Shown here in pieces: positions 4,572 through 5,721 of a stretch of 5,721 bases of DNA. Source of the DNA: Clostridiales bacterium (GTDB lineage: Bacteria; Bacillota; Clostridia; Oscillospirales; Acutalibacteraceae); contig DXXH01000077.1 in the NCBI GenBank assembly GCA_019416395.1, forward strand, positions 1 through 5,721, in the 5' to 3' direction. Numbering within the stretch: the stretch's first letter is position 1; each line of letters starts with the position of its first letter. Under the pieces are notes generated by a model. The model was not told where the DNA came from, did no database searches, and worked only from the letters and a program-made list of their open reading frames with translations. Position numbers and translations under genes: made by a program.

Positions 4572-5721
4572 ATGAAAAAATTACTCGCCCTCGGTCTTGC
4601 TTTGGCAATGTGCCTCAGCTTGCTCACCGGCTGTTCCGGCAATAACGGTGGAACAGACAGCACCGCTGACACCTCGAACACAGATGGACAATCCGCCACG
4701 ACGGAAACCACTTCCAACGAGGAACCCTATGAAATCAATTTCGCTTATCTGGTCGCTTCCACCGGTTCCAACATGGACAAGGTACGGGACGCCATGAACG
4801 AGCTCACCATGAAAGAACTGAACATGACGGTCAACCTGATCCCCATGACTTTCAGCGAGTTCATTTCCCAGCTTCCCATGATGATGGCTGCCAACGAACC
4901 CATGGATTTGATGCCTCTGCCCGCCGGCCAGGCTTCCACCTTCATCACTTCCCAGTACATTGTGGACCTGACCCCCTATCTGGATCAGATCCCCAACATT
5001 AAGGAATATGTGGGCGACCTGATCGACGCCGGTTATGTGGGCGATTTCCTCACCGGCCTGCCCATGGTGAAAGAAGCTGCTTACCCCTGCTCCCTGGTCA
5101 CCAGAAAGGACATCATGGACGAACTGGGATACACTGAAGAGGATTTCAGCGTCACCACCGATGACCTGAGCACCTTTGACCAGATCACAGAGCTGTTCGC
5201 TGCTGTGAAAGAAGCTCACCCCGAAATGACCGTATTCGACGGCACTGGGATCATGGGCACTATGATGGGCCAGTCCTATGTGGATACCTTGGGCGACGGC
5301 TTTGGCGTATTGGCCGACTATGGACAGGAAACCACTGTGACCAACATGTACGAGTCCGACCTGTTCCGTCAGTTCTGTGAAATCGGCAAAAGCTGGTACG
5401 ACGCTGGCTATTCTTCCCAGGACATCGCCGTCAACACAGACTCCAGCGAAGTGAAAATGAAGGCGGGCAACACCTTCTCCACCATCATGGCCCGCAAGCC
5501 CAACACAAAACAGGAAAAGCTCTCCCAGACCGGCTACGAGTGGTATGTCATTCCTCTGGGCGACGCTGTCACCACCAACTCCGTGGCAACCCTGTATTCT
5601 GTGGCCAACGCTTCCAAAGATCCCGCGAAAGCTGTGGAATTCCTGAACTGGGTCTACGGCAGCGGTGAGTTCGCCGACCTGATCAACTGGGGCATTGAAG
5701 GCGAAGACTGGGTGGAAGCAG
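4572..5721 (+). CDS. Extracellular solute-binding lipoprotein of a sugar ABC importer (3' truncated)
   Basis: The frame starts at ATG 4572, six bases after GGAGG (4561-4565), and stays open to the window edge: 383 codons visible. The N-terminus is a lipoprotein signal: MKKLLALGLALAM, then lipobox LLTG with Cys21 as the lipidated residue. A Gly/Ser/Thr/Asn/Asp-rich linker (about 22-52) tethers the domain to the membrane. The mature part begins with a strand (YEINFAYL), has the typical FSEFISQLPMMMAANEPMDLM region, and near the right edge shows FLNWVYGSGEFADLINWGIEG (358-377). This resembles LipO-like family 1 solute-binding proteins with a DUF3502-type C-terminus, usually about 450-550 residues, so about 100 or more residues are missing. 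It should bind an oligosaccharide outside the cell and deliver it to permeases encoded further right. The divergent YesM-type kinase fits this role. The ligand is unknown. Confidence 0.92.
   Translation, partial: MKKLLALGLALAMCLSLLTGCSGNNGGTDSTADTSNTDGQSATTETTSNEEPYEINFAYLVASTGSNMDKVRDAMNELTMKELNMTVNLIPMTFSEFISQLPMMMAANEPMDLMPLPAGQASTFITSQYIVDLTPYLDQIPNIKEYVGDLIDAGYVGDFLTGLPMVKEAAYPCSLVTRKDIMDELGYTEEDFSVTTDDLSTFDQITELFAAVKEAHPEMTVFDGTGIMGTMMGQSYVDTLGDGFGVLADYGQETTVTNMYESDLFRQFCEIGKSWYDAGYSSQDIAVNTDSSEVKMKAGNTFSTIMARKPNTKQEKLSQTGYEWYVIPLGDAVTTNSVATLYSVANASKDPAKAVEFLNWVYGSGEFADLINWGIEGEDWVEA

Noticed and set aside
4581..5219. 212-aa - strand open frame
   Set aside because: It is antisense to the solute-binding lipoprotein, which has a clear start, ribosome binding site, lipobox and family motifs. 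The His/Gly-rich peptide is what antisense reading of such a gene gives.

Overview
The window looks like chromosomal DNA of an anaerobic Clostridia-type Firmicute, probably a gut Oscillospiraceae or Lachnospiraceae relative. This rests on AGGAGG-type ribosome binding sites, intermediate GC content, a YesM/LytS-type sensor kinase beside a LipO-like sugar-binding lipoprotein, and sigma-A style promoters. The genus assignment is inference.

Layout. At the left edge are the last codons of an unidentified + strand gene (2-55) and a tightly coupled 76-residue gene of unknown function (58-288). The next ~600 bases (289-890) hold no credible gene. They carry a degenerate tandem array of ~100-bp units (about 313-761), each with a small hairpin followed by a larger hairpin, three of which run into T-tracts like intrinsic terminators. 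On the - strand lie two tandem paralogous alpha/beta-hydrolase esterases (1721-2530, then 891-1700; about 77% identical, 20-bp gap). Upstream of them on the same strand is a membrane sensor histidine kinase (2679-4313). A 258-bp divergent region separates the kinase from a + strand extracellular solute-binding lipoprotein (4572 to the window edge, incomplete).

How the genes may work together (inference). The lipoprotein would capture an oligosaccharide for an ABC importer whose permeases should lie beyond the right edge. The esterases would remove acyl groups from the imported compound in the cytoplasm. The kinase would sense the supply and act through a response regulator that is not in this window.

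The most interesting signal is non-coding. The esterase operon and the lipoprotein gene share a leader plan: an identical 12-mer ATAGTTTTTAAA over the -35 region; 41-45 nt later a hairpin with the identical 7-nt loop TGGGCCC but different, compensating 5-bp stems; and 39-43 nt later the start codon. This suggests co-regulation of two units 2 kb apart, at the promoter and perhaps at the RNA level through a self-complementary GGGCCC loop. The kinase has a different, near-consensus promoter with an 8-bp dyad at its predicted transcription start.
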